Shown here: positions 7,790-14,963 of the stretch, piece after piece
How positions within the stretch are numbered: the first letter of the stretch is position 1
Layout of the letters: every line of letters begins with the position of its first letter
Assembly: GCA_030620655.1 (NCBI GenBank)
Contig: JAUXEH010000026.1
Coordinates: 1-16,220 of the forward strand
Length of the DNA stretch: 16,220 bases
Source of the DNA: Candidatus Aminicenantota bacterium
GTDB lineage: Bacteria > Acidobacteriota > Aminicenantia > Aminicenantales > Aminicenantaceae
Reading direction: 5' to 3'
Program-made: the position numbers and the translations under genes
Notes under the pieces: model-generated
The model's database searches: none
Told to the model about the DNA's origin: nothing
What the model saw: only the letters and a program-made list of their open reading frames with translations

Positions 7790-8793
7790 CTCGGTCCCCT
7801 CCAATCAAATGGATTTTCTCTGGCAAAATCTGGATTCCGATGCTCTCCCTGTGCGAAGGGCTCCGGTTGGACGAAGAGGAACTCGGATCCCAGCCGCTCG
7901 GATAGCTCCTGCACCCTACGGTATTCGCCCGCTTTCAGTGTCCGGCGCAGGTCCTCAGGTGCGTTGAAACAGGGGATGTACTGGCTCATGAGGCTGAGAC
8001 CCACGGAGGACGGCAGGTGTCCTCCCAGCCATCCAAGGACCCGGAGTGAGTCGTTGGCCTGACCGGGCAGCACCAGATGGCGTACGATCATTCCCCGGAG
8101 CGCAAGCCCTTCGGGGTCTATTTCCAGGACAGGCTGCTGGCAGTACATCTCTGTGAGGGCCGCGCAGGCTTTCTCAAAATAGTCGGGTGCTCCGGACAGC
8201 CTCTCCGCAAGGGCAGAGGATGCGTATTTGAGGTCCGGCAGATAGATATCTACGATCCCCTCCAGGCTGCGCAGGACCTGATCAGATTCGTATCCGCTGC
8301 AGTTGTAGACAATGGGCAGGCTGAGGCCTTTCTCCAGCGCGATCCGCAGCGCCTTGAGGATAGGCAGCAGCATGTGGGAGGGGGAGACCAGATTGAGGTT
8401 CGCGGCTCCCTGAGCCTCGAGGTCCAACATGGACTGTGCCAGGGCCTCTTCGGTCAGGCTGTCTCCGGCTCCCTCCTGGCTGATCTGATAGTTCTGGCAG
8501 TAGACGCATCTGAGGTGGCAACCGGAGAAAAAGATGGCGCCGGAGCCCTGGCGCCTGTCAGTACTCCTGTTCCCTTCCCGGCTGCAGTCGGACACTCCAC
8601 TCAGGACAGGCTCCTCGCCGAAATGGAGGAGGGCATAGGAAACCCGGAGAGAATGGCCCGCCCCGCAGTATCCTGATTCACCCACTTGCCTGTTGACACC
8701 GCATTCGCGCGGACAGAGCCGGCACTCTGTGGCGTGGCCGGACAGCGCATTCAGGGCCTCCTCTACCAGGGATTGCTTTGTTTGCGCGTCCAT
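7786..8793 (-). CDS. Radical SAM protein, PflA-like (COG1313 type)
   Basis: This 335-residue protein has a canonical radical SAM cluster motif, CHLRCVYC, with Cys92, 96 and 99 ligating the 4Fe-4S cluster that cleaves S-adenosylmethionine. An N-terminal cysteine set, CRLCPRECGV with Cys24, 27, 31 and 43, matches the extra metal/cluster segment of the pyruvate-formate-lyase-activase-like COG1313 family, which is related to AmmeMemoRadiSam proteins. The substrate is unknown. Compared with the family pattern EEPxISG-T-RGSGTIFFSGC, there is an extra stretch of about 15 residues at 67-82. The ATG at 8793 has GGAG six bases upstream; longer in-frame starts run into the preceding gene. It is coupled to the creatininase-like gene by an ATGA overlap. 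Confidence 0.87.
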   Translation of the reverse strand: MDAQTKQSLVEEALNALSGHATECRLCPRECGVNRQVGESGYCGAGHSLRVSYALLHFGEEPVLSGVSDCSREGNRSTDRRQGSGAIFFSGCHLRCVYCQNYQISQEGAGDSLTEEALAQSMLDLEAQGAANLNLVSPSHMLLPILKALRIALEKGLSLPIVYNCSGYESDQVLRSLEGIVDIYLPDLKYASSALAERLSGAPDYFEKACAALTEMYCQQPVLEIDPEGLALRGMIVRHLVLPGQANDSLRVLGWLGGHLPSSVGLSLMSQYIPCFNAPEDLRRTLKAGEYRRVQELSERLGSEFLFVQPEPFAQGEHRNPDFARENPFDWRGPR

Positions 8794-8890
8794 ACTGTGC
8801 TCCAGTTTAGAGGCTTTCAGTCTTTTTGTCACTGCCCGCAAGCATCCTTCTCGCTTCTCTTCCCGGCCTATGGTAGGGAAGGTTTTTCTA

Positions 8891-9484
8891 TCAAAGTAGG
8901 TATTTGATGACCATAAACCCGCCGATAAGCAAGATGAAGAAGAGCACGGCCAAGAGGTTGAAGTACTTGTCGATGATAACCTTGATCCCGGGCCCATATC
9001 TGCGGAACAGGCCGGCGAACAGGAAAAAGCGGAGAGAGCGGCTGATAGCTGAGGCTAAGACAAAAAGCGGGAAATTGAGCTTGAAAACTCCGGAAGCGAT
9101 GGTGAAGATCTTGTAGGGGATGGGTGTGAATCCTGCCATGAATACGTACCAGAAGCCGGAGTCCTGGTAGTGCACCATGATCTTCTGGAAATTGGCCTCT
9201 GTGAAACCCGGCACGTATTTGAAAAAAAAGGGTGCCACCGGCTCCCAGGCCGCGTATCCGATGAGGTAGCCGATCATGCCACCCAGCACAGAAGCAATGG
9301 AAGTTATGAGGGCGAAGCGCCAGGATTTCTTAAGTGCGCCCAGGCAGAGCGCGATCAGAAGCGGATCGGGGGGGATAGGGAAGAACGAGCTTTCCGCCAG
9401 CGCCAGGAAGAAGAGGACGATGGGGCCGTACGGTGTCTCCGCCCAGTGCAGGATCCAGTCATAGAGTCTACGAAAGAATCTCAT
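8891..9484 (-). CDS. VTT-domain (DedA/YqaA-like) membrane protein
   Basis: This 197-residue polytopic membrane protein has the SNARE-associated/VTT signature: a re-entrant FFPIPPDPLLIAL segment near residue 35, GGMIGYLIGY near 70, and FTPIPYKIFTIASGVF near 120, followed by helices to the C terminus. Members of this superfamily include DedA flippase-like proteins and YqaA; the YqaA-like branch (COG1238) fits best by length and by YDW...ETPYGP at the N terminus. They are linked to lipid handling and envelope stress. The ATG at 9484 lies inside the 3' end of surE (17-base overlap), with AAGGTGAGG upstream, so the two are cotranscribed. Confidence 0.87.
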   Translation of the reverse strand: MRFFRRLYDWILHWAETPYGPIVLFFLALAESSFFPIPPDPLLIALCLGALKKSWRFALITSIASVLGGMIGYLIGYAAWEPVAPFFFKYVPGFTEANFQKIMVHYQDSGFWYVFMAGFTPIPYKIFTIASGVFKLNFPLFVLASAISRSLRFFLFAGLFRRYGPGIKVIIDKYFNLLAVLFFILLIGGFMVIKYLL

Positions 9485-10262
9485 GCCTCACCTTGTCCAG
9501 CACATCCTGGAGCGCCGGATGTTCGAGATGCTGGTAAGCGGTTAGGTCCCGGTGGATGGGGGTCACCGTTATGTATCCTTCCTGGATGAGTTTGACGTCG
9601 CTGTCCCGGCCGCCTATGGCTTGAGGGGTCCCAGTACCGATCCAGTAGTAGTCACGGCCGCGTGGGTCTGTATTGACGATTATCTCGGGGTGGTAGCGCT
9701 TCTGTCCCAGCCCGGCCAGCCGAAGATCCTTCACCGGCGGGGCAGGTATGTTGATGTTGAGTGTGATGCCGGGGGGCAAGGGGTGTGCGAGGAGGCTGCG
9801 GCTTAAGGCCCGGACCACACCGCTGCAGAAGTCGAAGTGGCATGTTCCATCCCGGTCCGGCAGATGGGACACCGCGATCGAACAGATCTGGAGGAACGTC
9901 CCCTGGACCGCCCCTCCCACGGTCCCGGAGTAGGAGATGTCCTGCTGCCCCAGGTTGGGGCCGCGGTTGATTCCCGATATGATGAGATCGGGAGGGGAAG
10001 GCAGGAGCTTCTGGACCGCCAGGTAGATGCAGTCTGTGGGTGTCCCGTCCACGGCGAACGCCCGGTCCCGCACGGTTTTGACCCGCAGGGGGTGATGGAG
10101 CGTCAGAGAGAGGGATGTGGCACTCTGCTCCCGGTCGGGCGCCACGATGTATACATCGTAGCCGGGGTCATCCTGGATGTGTTCGTACAGGGACTGGATG
10201 CCCTCGGCGTAGAATCCGTCATCATTGGTCAGGAGGATGAGGGATTTTTTTGTGGGCTTCAT
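9468..10262 (-). CDS. surE: 5'/3'-nucleotidase SurE
   Basis: This 264-residue protein is a SurE survival protein, a metal-dependent phosphatase that dephosphorylates nucleoside 5'- and 3'-monophosphates. The N-terminal LLTNDDG carries the metal-binding Asp14-Asp15. VAPDREQSATSLSLTL supplies the catalytic-site serine loop, and SGINRGPNLGQQDISYSGTVGGA is the strongly conserved asparagine-rich motif. Length is typical. The start ATG overlaps the TGA of the cupin gene by one base (TGATG), with no strong RBS of its own, pointing to termination-reinitiation. The 3' end overlaps the VTT-domain gene. Confidence 0.95.
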   Translation of the reverse strand: MKPTKKSLILLTNDDGFYAEGIQSLYEHIQDDPGYDVYIVAPDREQSATSLSLTLHHPLRVKTVRDRAFAVDGTPTDCIYLAVQKLLPSPPDLIISGINRGPNLGQQDISYSGTVGGAVQGTFLQICSIAVSHLPDRDGTCHFDFCSGVVRALSRSLLAHPLPPGITLNINIPAPPVKDLRLAGLGQKRYHPEIIVNTDPRGRDYYWIGTGTPQAIGGRDSDVKLIQEGYITVTPIHRDLTAYQHLEHPALQDVLDKVRHEILS

Positions 10263-10582
10263 CAGGAGCGGATCATGATCAGCAACATCTTGAAGGGCTC
10301 CAACGCCTTCAGGGCGTGCGGTTGGTGGGCAGGCATGATGAGCAGCTCTCCCTGCTTGAGTGTATGCGCCGTCCCGGAAATGGTGATCTCAGCCGAGCCG
10401 TCCAGCCCCAGCACAGTGGCGTCGAAAGGTGCGGTGTGTTCGCTCAGCCCCTGGCCCTCGTCAAAGGAGAACACCGTAAGGGTTCCGGTTTTCAGGGAAA
10501 GCAGCTCCCGGCTGACCACGGAACCCTCCTGGAAATCCAGCAGCTGCGCCAATTCCAGAACCTGAGCTTTCAGATCTTCCAT
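10262..10582 (-). CDS. Small single-domain cupin protein
   Basis: This 106-residue protein carries one beta-barrel cupin fold: GLSEHTAPFDATVLGLDGSAEITI for the first motif and GELLIMPAHQPHAL for the second. His49, His86 and His89 are plausible metal ligands, while the usual first-motif HxH is reduced to a single His. Such proteins are often sensors, isomerases or regulators; no substrate is implied. The ATG is preceded by AGGAG at seven bases. That RBS sits in a segment shared with a minimal copy of the intergenic repeat, and the gene leads the surE cluster. Confidence 0.85.
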   Translation of the reverse strand: MEDLKAQVLELAQLLDFQEGSVVSRELLSLKTGTLTVFSFDEGQGLSEHTAPFDATVLGLDGSAEITISGTAHTLKQGELLIMPAHQPHALKALEPFKMLLIMIRS

Positions 10583-10591
10583 GTGATGGCT

Positions 10592-10617
10592 CCTAACCTG
10601 TCATGAATAATCCAGGC
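10592..10617 (-). repeat. Minimal copy of the intergenic repeat next to tRNA-Pro
   Basis: On the minus strand this reads GCCTGGATTATTCATGAC then AGGTTAGG. It matches the terminal unit at 3732-3752 (GCCTGAATTATCC then AGGTTAGG) apart from a five-base insertion and two substitutions. It lies between the T-run after tRNA-Pro and the cupin start codon. Confidence 0.55.
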
Positions 10618-10625
10618 AAAAAAAT
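10612..10625 (-). terminator. T-run after tRNA-Pro
   Basis: On the minus strand the CCA end of the tRNA is followed at once by ATTTTTTTGC. Together with the tRNA structure this could serve as a transcription end point, though no separate hairpin is present. Confidence 0.3.
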
Positions 10626-10702
10626 TGGTCGGGACGGGCGGATTTGAACCGCCGACCCCACGCACCCCAAGCGTGTGCGCTACCAGGCTGCGCCACGTCC
10701 CG
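10626..10702 (-). tRNA. tRNA-Pro (GGG anticodon)
   Basis: A 77-base minus-strand tRNA folds fully. The acceptor stem is CGGGACG paired with CGTCCCG. The anticodon stem is CACGC/GCGTG around loop TTGGGGT, giving anticodon GGG, and the T arm is GGCGG-TTCGAAT-CCGCC. The discriminator is A and the 3' CCA is encoded. The GGG anticodon reads CCC and CCU proline codons. Confidence 0.97.
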
Positions 10703-10714
10703 ACCGGAAGGATT

Positions 10715-10742
10715 ATTATAGCAAAATGCGGATCAATTACAA
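10715..10742 (-). promoter_or_regulatory. Sigma70-type promoter of tRNA-Pro
   Basis: On the minus strand TTGTAA (10737-10742) is followed after 16 bases by a perfect TATAAT (10715-10720). The first tRNA base is 12 bases beyond the -10 box, as expected for a short 5' leader. Confidence 0.75.
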
Positions 10743-10762
10743 CCGATTCTAGGAGTGAAGGT

Positions 10763-11116
10763 TCAGAGTTTGTCCAAGTCGGAGGCGATGTCGCTGAGCT
10801 GGGCCCGGATCTGAAAGAGGGTTTTCTTGAGCCGCTCGGGGTGGACCGGCGTCTTGCTCACCAGACCGAACTCCTGTTCGATCTTCCTCTTGGCTCCGGC
10901 CAGGGTCAAGCCTTCGCTCTCCAGCAGGCTTTTCAAACGGAGGATGATGTCCAGGTCCCTCTTGCGGAAGATCTTTTTCCCCGTTCCTGTGCGTCCGGCA
11001 TTGAGAAAATAAAATTCCTGCTCCCAGGATTCGATAAGCTTGGAATCCAGTTTTGCCAGACGGCTGACTTCCTCAAGGGGATAGAAGAGCTTGTCCTGTT
11101 TGGCTTCGCGTGGCAT
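10763..11116 (-). CDS. Small MerR-family transcriptional regulator
   Basis: This 117-residue protein has a winged helix-turn-helix of the MerR type: FYPLEEVSRLAKLDSKLIESWEQEF (residues 11-35), then the wing with KKIFRKRDLDIILRLKSLLESEGLTLAGAKRKI (48-79). A short amphipathic tail (about 92-117) probably dimerises. There is no C-terminal effector domain or metal-binding cysteine, resembling the short MerR regulators often found next to housekeeping genes. The ATG at 11116 is preferred over 11146, because a candidate promoter places its -10 box between them. It is divergent from rarA. Confidence 0.85.
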   Translation of the reverse strand: MPREAKQDKLFYPLEEVSRLAKLDSKLIESWEQEFYFLNAGRTGTGKKIFRKRDLDIILRLKSLLESEGLTLAGAKRKIEQEFGLVSKTPVHPERLKKTLFQIRAQLSDIASDLDKL

Positions 11117-11136
11117 TTGCTGTCCGAGGCATGGTA

Positions 11137-11165
11137 AAGTTAGCATGGAACGGGTGTGAGGTCAA
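11137..11165 (-). promoter_or_regulatory. Candidate promoter of the MerR-like gene
   Basis: On the minus strand TTGACC (11160-11165) is followed after 17 bases by TAACTT (11137-11142). The -35 box is strong and the -10 box weak. Transcription would start about 14 bases before the ATG at 11116. Confidence 0.4.
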
Positions 11166-11178
11166 GCACGTGTACTCG

Positions 11179-11227
11179 TTCAGTCCGAGCGGAAGACCCG
11201 CCCACCTCCCCATGCGCTCGGACTGAA
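11179..11227. repeat. Perfect 13-bp inverted repeat with C-rich 23-base loop
   Basis: TTCAGTCCGAGCG at 11179-11191 is exactly complementary to CGCTCGGACTGAA at 11215-11227. The 23-base loop contains CCCACCTCCCC. It lies in the merR-rarA intergenic region, upstream of both candidate promoters. No T-run follows on either strand, so it is not an intrinsic terminator. Confidence 0.8.
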
Positions 11228-11334
11228 TAGGCCGCTTCCCGACCTCCGCATCGTCACCCTTCTCGCTTGGTTTATGACCAGGTCCAAGAGACACACATAT
11301 ACAATCACGGTATTAAGGATGATTATTGTTTACA

Positions 11335-11364
11335 TTTACTGGAGCCTGGACGATTTGGTATAAT
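11335..11364 (+). promoter_or_regulatory. Promoter of rarA
   Basis: TTTACT (11335-11340) and a perfect TATAAT (11359-11364) are spaced by 18 bases in an AT-rich stretch. Transcription would begin about 15 bases before the ATG at 11387. Confidence 0.6.
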
Positions 11365-11386
11365 CGGAACGAGAGCTGCCAGTAAG

Positions 11387-12754
11387 ATGCCTGCCGGAAC
11401 AGAGGAAACACACACACCGCTGGCGGAACGGATGCGTCCGCGGCGGTTGGAGCAGTTCTACGGGCAGGAACACCTCATGGGTGAGGGGAAGATCCTCTCA
11501 CAGTTCATCAAATCGGGTCGGCTGGTTTCCATGATCTTTTGGGGCCCGCCCGGATCGGGCAAGACCACGCTGGGTTTCCTGCTGGCCCGGCATTTCGACT
11601 TCCCATGCGTTTTTTTCTCCGCCGTGCTTGCGGGCATCAAAGAGGTCAAGTCTGTGATGGCCAAGGCCGAGGACCACCGCCGTCTTTACAAACAGCCCAC
11701 GGTCCTCTTTATCGATGAGATCCACCGCTTTCACAAGGGACAGCAGGCCGCCTTTCTTCCCTATGTGGAGCGGGGAGACATCATCCTGTTCGGGTCCACC
11801 ACGGAGAATCCCTCCTTCGAGGTGATCGCACCGCTGCTCTCCCGGACAAAGGTTCTGTCACTCAATCCCCTTACGGAATCGACGCTCCGGCGTATCCTGG
11901 AAGAGGCACTGGCGGATGTCGAGATGGGGCTGGGAGGTCGGGGCCTGCGCATCGAACCCGAGGCCCTGCAGCACATCATCGATTACGCCAACGGGGATGC
12001 GCGGCGTGCCCTCAATACCCTGGAGATCGCGGCCGGCCTGGTCGGGGAGGGCGGGATCACCTCATCGGATGTCCAGGAAGCCCTCCAGAAGCGTGTCCTG
12101 CTGTATGACAAGAGCGGTGAAGAACATTTCAACCTGATATCCGCCCTCCACAAGAGCCTCCGCAACAGCGATGTGGATGCCTCCTTGTACTGGCTGGCCC
12201 GGATGCTGGCCGCAGGCGAGGACCCCAAGTACATCCTCCGCCGCCTGGTCCGGTTCGCCTCCGAAGACATCGGCCTGGCCGATCCCTCGGCCTTGACCCT
12301 GGCCCTGCATGCCAGGGACGCCTATGACTTCTTAGGATCCCCCGAAGGAGAGCTGGCCCTGGCTCAGGCGGTCATCTATTTGGCTGCCGCTCCCAAGAGC
12401 AACCGGGCCTATACCGCCTTCAACCGGGTACTCAAAGAGGTGGAGACGAGCCCTCACGAGCCCGTCCCCCACCATCTCCGCAATCCGGTTACGGATCTGA
12501 TGAAAGACACAGGCTATGGGCTCGACTATCAGTACGCCCATGACAATCCGGACAGTACGACCGCCATGGAAACCCTGCCGGATCGGCTCAAGGGGCGCCG
12601 CTACTATCAACCGGGAGACCTGGGCCTGGAACGCGAGATAAAGAAACGGATGGATTGGTGGGAGGCGCGAAAGGCCGGGCTGAGGAACGCTGGAGGCGGG
12701 GCTGTCTCCGGGAAGGGAGAGAAGAACGAACAGGGAAACAGCCGGGAACCCTAA
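11387..12754 (+). CDS. rarA: Replication-associated recombination AAA+ ATPase RarA (MgsA)
   Basis: This 455-residue protein is a RarA/MgsA/WRNIP1-type clamp-loader-like ATPase that acts at stalled replication forks with SSB and RecA. The N terminus shows the family motif PLAERMRPRRLEQFYGQEHL. Walker A is GPPGSGKTT (53-61) and Walker B is VLFIDEIHRF with Asp110-Glu111. Sensor 1 follows in FGSTTENPSFEV, and NGDARRALNTLE marks sensor 2. The C-terminal MgsA tetramerisation region is recognisable from DASLYWLARMLAAGEDPKYI through LPDRLKGRRYYQP. ATG 11387 is chosen because it begins just before the conserved motif and lies downstream of the promoter; its RBS is weak. Confidence 0.95.
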   Translation: MPAGTEETHTPLAERMRPRRLEQFYGQEHLMGEGKILSQFIKSGRLVSMIFWGPPGSGKTTLGFLLARHFDFPCVFFSAVLAGIKEVKSVMAKAEDHRRLYKQPTVLFIDEIHRFHKGQQAAFLPYVERGDIILFGSTTENPSFEVIAPLLSRTKVLSLNPLTESTLRRILEEALADVEMGLGGRGLRIEPEALQHIIDYANGDARRALNTLEIAAGLVGEGGITSSDVQEALQKRVLLYDKSGEEHFNLISALHKSLRNSDVDASLYWLARMLAAGEDPKYILRRLVRFASEDIGLADPSALTLALHARDAYDFLGSPEGELALAQAVIYLAAAPKSNRAYTAFNRVLKEVETSPHEPVPHHLRNPVTDLMKDTGYGLDYQYAHDNPDSTTAMETLPDRLKGRRYYQPGDLGLEREIKKRMDWWEARKAGLRNAGGGAVSGKGEKNEQGNSREP

Positions 12755-12921
12755 GGCTCCTTGTCCTCTTTGAGCAAGTAATAGATTTCCCAGGAGATGT
12801 CGTCGGCCAGGCAGCCGAGGCAGGACGTTTCCGTGGTCGCCAGTTCTTCGTCCTCGATCTTGTCTTTGATGATCCTCTTCACCCGTCTGCGGATCTTGTA
12901 GAGGAGGATGTAGTTGATCAT
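12751..12921 (-). CDS. Small hypothetical protein (56 aa) convergent with rarA
   Basis: This 56-residue frame has a basic N-terminal half (LLYKIRRRVKRIIKDK), an acidic middle and a CLGC pair, then SWEIYYLLKED. Nearly every codon ends in G or C, as in the neighbouring real genes, which argues for coding. I do not recognise the family. The start ATG at 12921 has no obvious RBS. Its TAG stop (12751-12753) overlaps the TAA stop of rarA (12752-12754) on the opposite strand. The two cysteines could bind a metal or form a disulfide, but nothing further can be said. Confidence 0.55.
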   Translation of the reverse strand: MINYILLYKIRRRVKRIIKDKIEDEELATTETSCLGCLADDISWEIYYLLKEDKEP

Positions 12922-12986
12922 CGGATGCTGCCGGCATGATATCAGCTTGTTTCCCGCATGTAAAGATTGAGGCGGGAGCGTAAAAA

Positions 12987-14414
12987 ATGCTAAAATGGTT
13001 GCCTCACGGAATGAAAAAAATCTGGGTATCCTTGATCCTGCTGGCGGGCCTCCCGGCCTGTTCTCTGTTTCGAGCCAGGACCGCACCCTATCCCGAGGGC
13101 ATCATCTTCCCGCTGACAGAGACGCATTCACTCGACATCGAGGGAGAGGTCCGCGAGTCGCTCCGCCTGCGGGGAGACCGTTTGTATTTCACCACGCATG
13201 AGGGACAGGTGTACGGCGTCGATGCCCGGGAGCGGAAGGGGGAGTGGGAGTTCCGGATGGACGCGGAGGCGGCGAGCCGCATCTGCGTTGGGGAGGAGCA
13301 CGTCTATGCCTGGGATGCCGCGGGGACGGTCTACTGCCTCGATGCCGATGGGGACCTGATGTGGAAGGCTCCTCTCTCCGAGCCCCTGTATGAAGGTGGG
13401 AAAGAGGGGACCGCTCATCTGTTTCTGGCCACCACCGCGGGAGAGCTGTTAGCGCTGGACAAGGCAACAGGCGAAACGGTCTGGCGTTTCAAGGCGGGAG
13501 ACAGCATCCGGTGCGAGCCGGCGTGCTTCTCGGGTACGGTCGCATTCGGCTGTGAGGATGGATACGTCTATGTCCTGAGTTCCAACGGCCGGCTGGCGGG
13601 CCGTTTTGCGGCCGGCGGTGCCGTGCGGGGAGGCATCCTGCTCGATGCAGACCGGCTCTTCTTTGGTTCGTTCGACCATTTCTTCTACTGCGTGGAGCTG
13701 CCCGACCTCAAACTGAGATGGAAGGTGGGGACCGGGGGAGGGATCGATAACCCGCCCGTCCTGGACCACCGGCGGGTTTATGTCATCAGCCGGAACAACG
13801 TCCTCTATTGTTTCGCCCGGAAGAGCGGTACGGTCCTGTGGTGGAGCAATGTACCCGCGCGTAGCCGATTCCGTCCTGAGCTGATCAATGACCGCATCAC
13901 GGCCGCTTCCCGATCAACCCGGCTAATCTGCTTCGATGCGCAGAGCGGACAGGACCGCGGGCGGTTCGACGCCGAGATGGAGCTGCGTGCCAACCCGGTC
14001 TGGTATGCTCCCTACCTGGTCCTGGCGCATTTCGACGGCCACACCGGTAAGGGGCGCCTTTCATTCCTGGAGAAGGAGGTCAAGGCCTCCCTGGTCTTCT
14101 CCAAGACGGCTCCCCAGAGTCCCAACGAAGACATAGAGGTCAGGGTCGAAGCCGCCGGTTTTTTCCAGCCGGAGTATGAGTTTTACCTGACCCGTCACCT
14201 GCTGGTGCAGTTCGGGCTGCATTTTACCATCCCGGTCCAGATAGGGGAGGCGCGGCGGGTCGTCCAGGAGCGATCGGAGAAGAACAGCTGGGACTGGTTC
14301 CCCGAAGAACCGGGGCTGTATGTCATCGAGGTGAAGGTGAACGACGAAAGAGAAGAGGTCTCCAGCGAGAAGGCCTTTCTCATAGCAAAAGGAGATTCCA
14401 ATGCAACGGGATGA
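12987..14414 (+). CDS. PQQ/BamB-like seven-bladed beta-propeller lipoprotein
   Basis: This 475-residue protein has a signal sequence ending in a good lipobox (GLPAC, Cys25). Seven blade-like repeats follow between about residues 55 and 340, each with a strand such as VYAWDAAGTVYCLDADG or LFLATTAGELLALDKATG, the PQQ-type pattern found in BamB and related scaffold proteins. Residues of about 365-470 form a separate, strand-rich domain ending PEEPGLYVIEVKVNDERE, which resembles an Ig-like fold. No PQQ-dehydrogenase catalytic residues are seen, so a binding or scaffold role is more likely. The ATG at 12987 has GGGAG eight bases upstream; that RBS can pair with TCCCGC at 12952-12957. The gene overlaps the next by 14 bases. 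Confidence 0.85.
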   Translation: MLKWLPHGMKKIWVSLILLAGLPACSLFRARTAPYPEGIIFPLTETHSLDIEGEVRESLRLRGDRLYFTTHEGQVYGVDARERKGEWEFRMDAEAASRICVGEEHVYAWDAAGTVYCLDADGDLMWKAPLSEPLYEGGKEGTAHLFLATTAGELLALDKATGETVWRFKAGDSIRCEPACFSGTVAFGCEDGYVYVLSSNGRLAGRFAAGGAVRGGILLDADRLFFGSFDHFFYCVELPDLKLRWKVGTGGGIDNPPVLDHRRVYVISRNNVLYCFARKSGTVLWWSNVPARSRFRPELINDRITAASRSTRLICFDAQSGQDRGRFDAEMELRANPVWYAPYLVLAHFDGHTGKGRLSFLEKEVKASLVFSKTAPQSPNEDIEVRVEAAGFFQPEYEFYLTRHLLVQFGLHFTIPVQIGEARRVVQERSEKNSWDWFPEEPGLYVIEVKVNDEREEVSSEKAFLIAKGDSNATG

Positions 14415-14949
14415 AGCGCTGTCTCTGGTCAAACAGCATCTCAAGAACAAAAACCTGGTCAAGCACTGCCTGGCAGTGGAAGCCTGCATGCGGGCCATGG
14501 CCGAGCGCCTGGGCGAGGATGTGGAAAAGTGGGGCCTGGCGGGGATCCTGCATGACCTGGATTACGAGGTGACGGAAAAGAACCCGGAAACACACACGCA
14601 GGAAACCCTGAAGATCCTGGAGCCCTATGGGCTGGATCCGGATATCATCCGCTCGATCCAGGCCCATGCCGGGATGATCCCCTGTGAGAAGCCGATGGAA
14701 TGGGTCATCTTTTCGGTGGATCCCCTCACCGGATTGATCATCGCCGCGACCTTGATGCACCCCGACCGCAGGCTCGAGGGAGTGGACCTGGGATTCGTGA
14801 AGCGGCGCTACCAGGAAAAAAGCTTTGCACGCGGGGCCCGGCGGGAAGATATCGAGCAGATCAGGAACATCGAAGGCATGGATCTGGACGAGTTAATCTC
14901 GATCTGCATCGGGGCCATGCAGGGGATCCATAAGGAACTGGGCTTGTAG
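14401..14949 (+). CDS. HD-domain (HDIG-type) hydrolase
   Basis: This 182-residue protein carries the HD metal-binding signature: His22 in LVKHCLAVEACM, His51-Asp52 in GILHDLDYEVT, then His65, His89 (IQAHAG) and Asp107. This resembles the small HDIG proteins annotated as putative phosphohydrolases or hydrolases; the substrate is not established. It starts at ATG 14401 with AAAGGAGA upstream, inside the end of the propeller gene, so the two are translationally linked. A gap of 14 bases leads to mobB. Confidence 0.87.
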   Translation: MQRDEALSLVKQHLKNKNLVKHCLAVEACMRAMAERLGEDVEKWGLAGILHDLDYEVTEKNPETHTQETLKILEPYGLDPDIIRSIQAHAGMIPCEKPMEWVIFSVDPLTGLIIAATLMHPDRRLEGVDLGFVKRRYQEKSFARGARREDIEQIRNIEGMDLDELISICIGAMQGIHKELGL

Positions 14950-14963
14950 CGGGGCTTCGAGGC

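Noticed and set aside
9837..10565. A 242-codon plus-strand frame across surE and the cupin gene
   Set aside because: SurE motifs on the minus strand are unmistakable, so this is a shadow.
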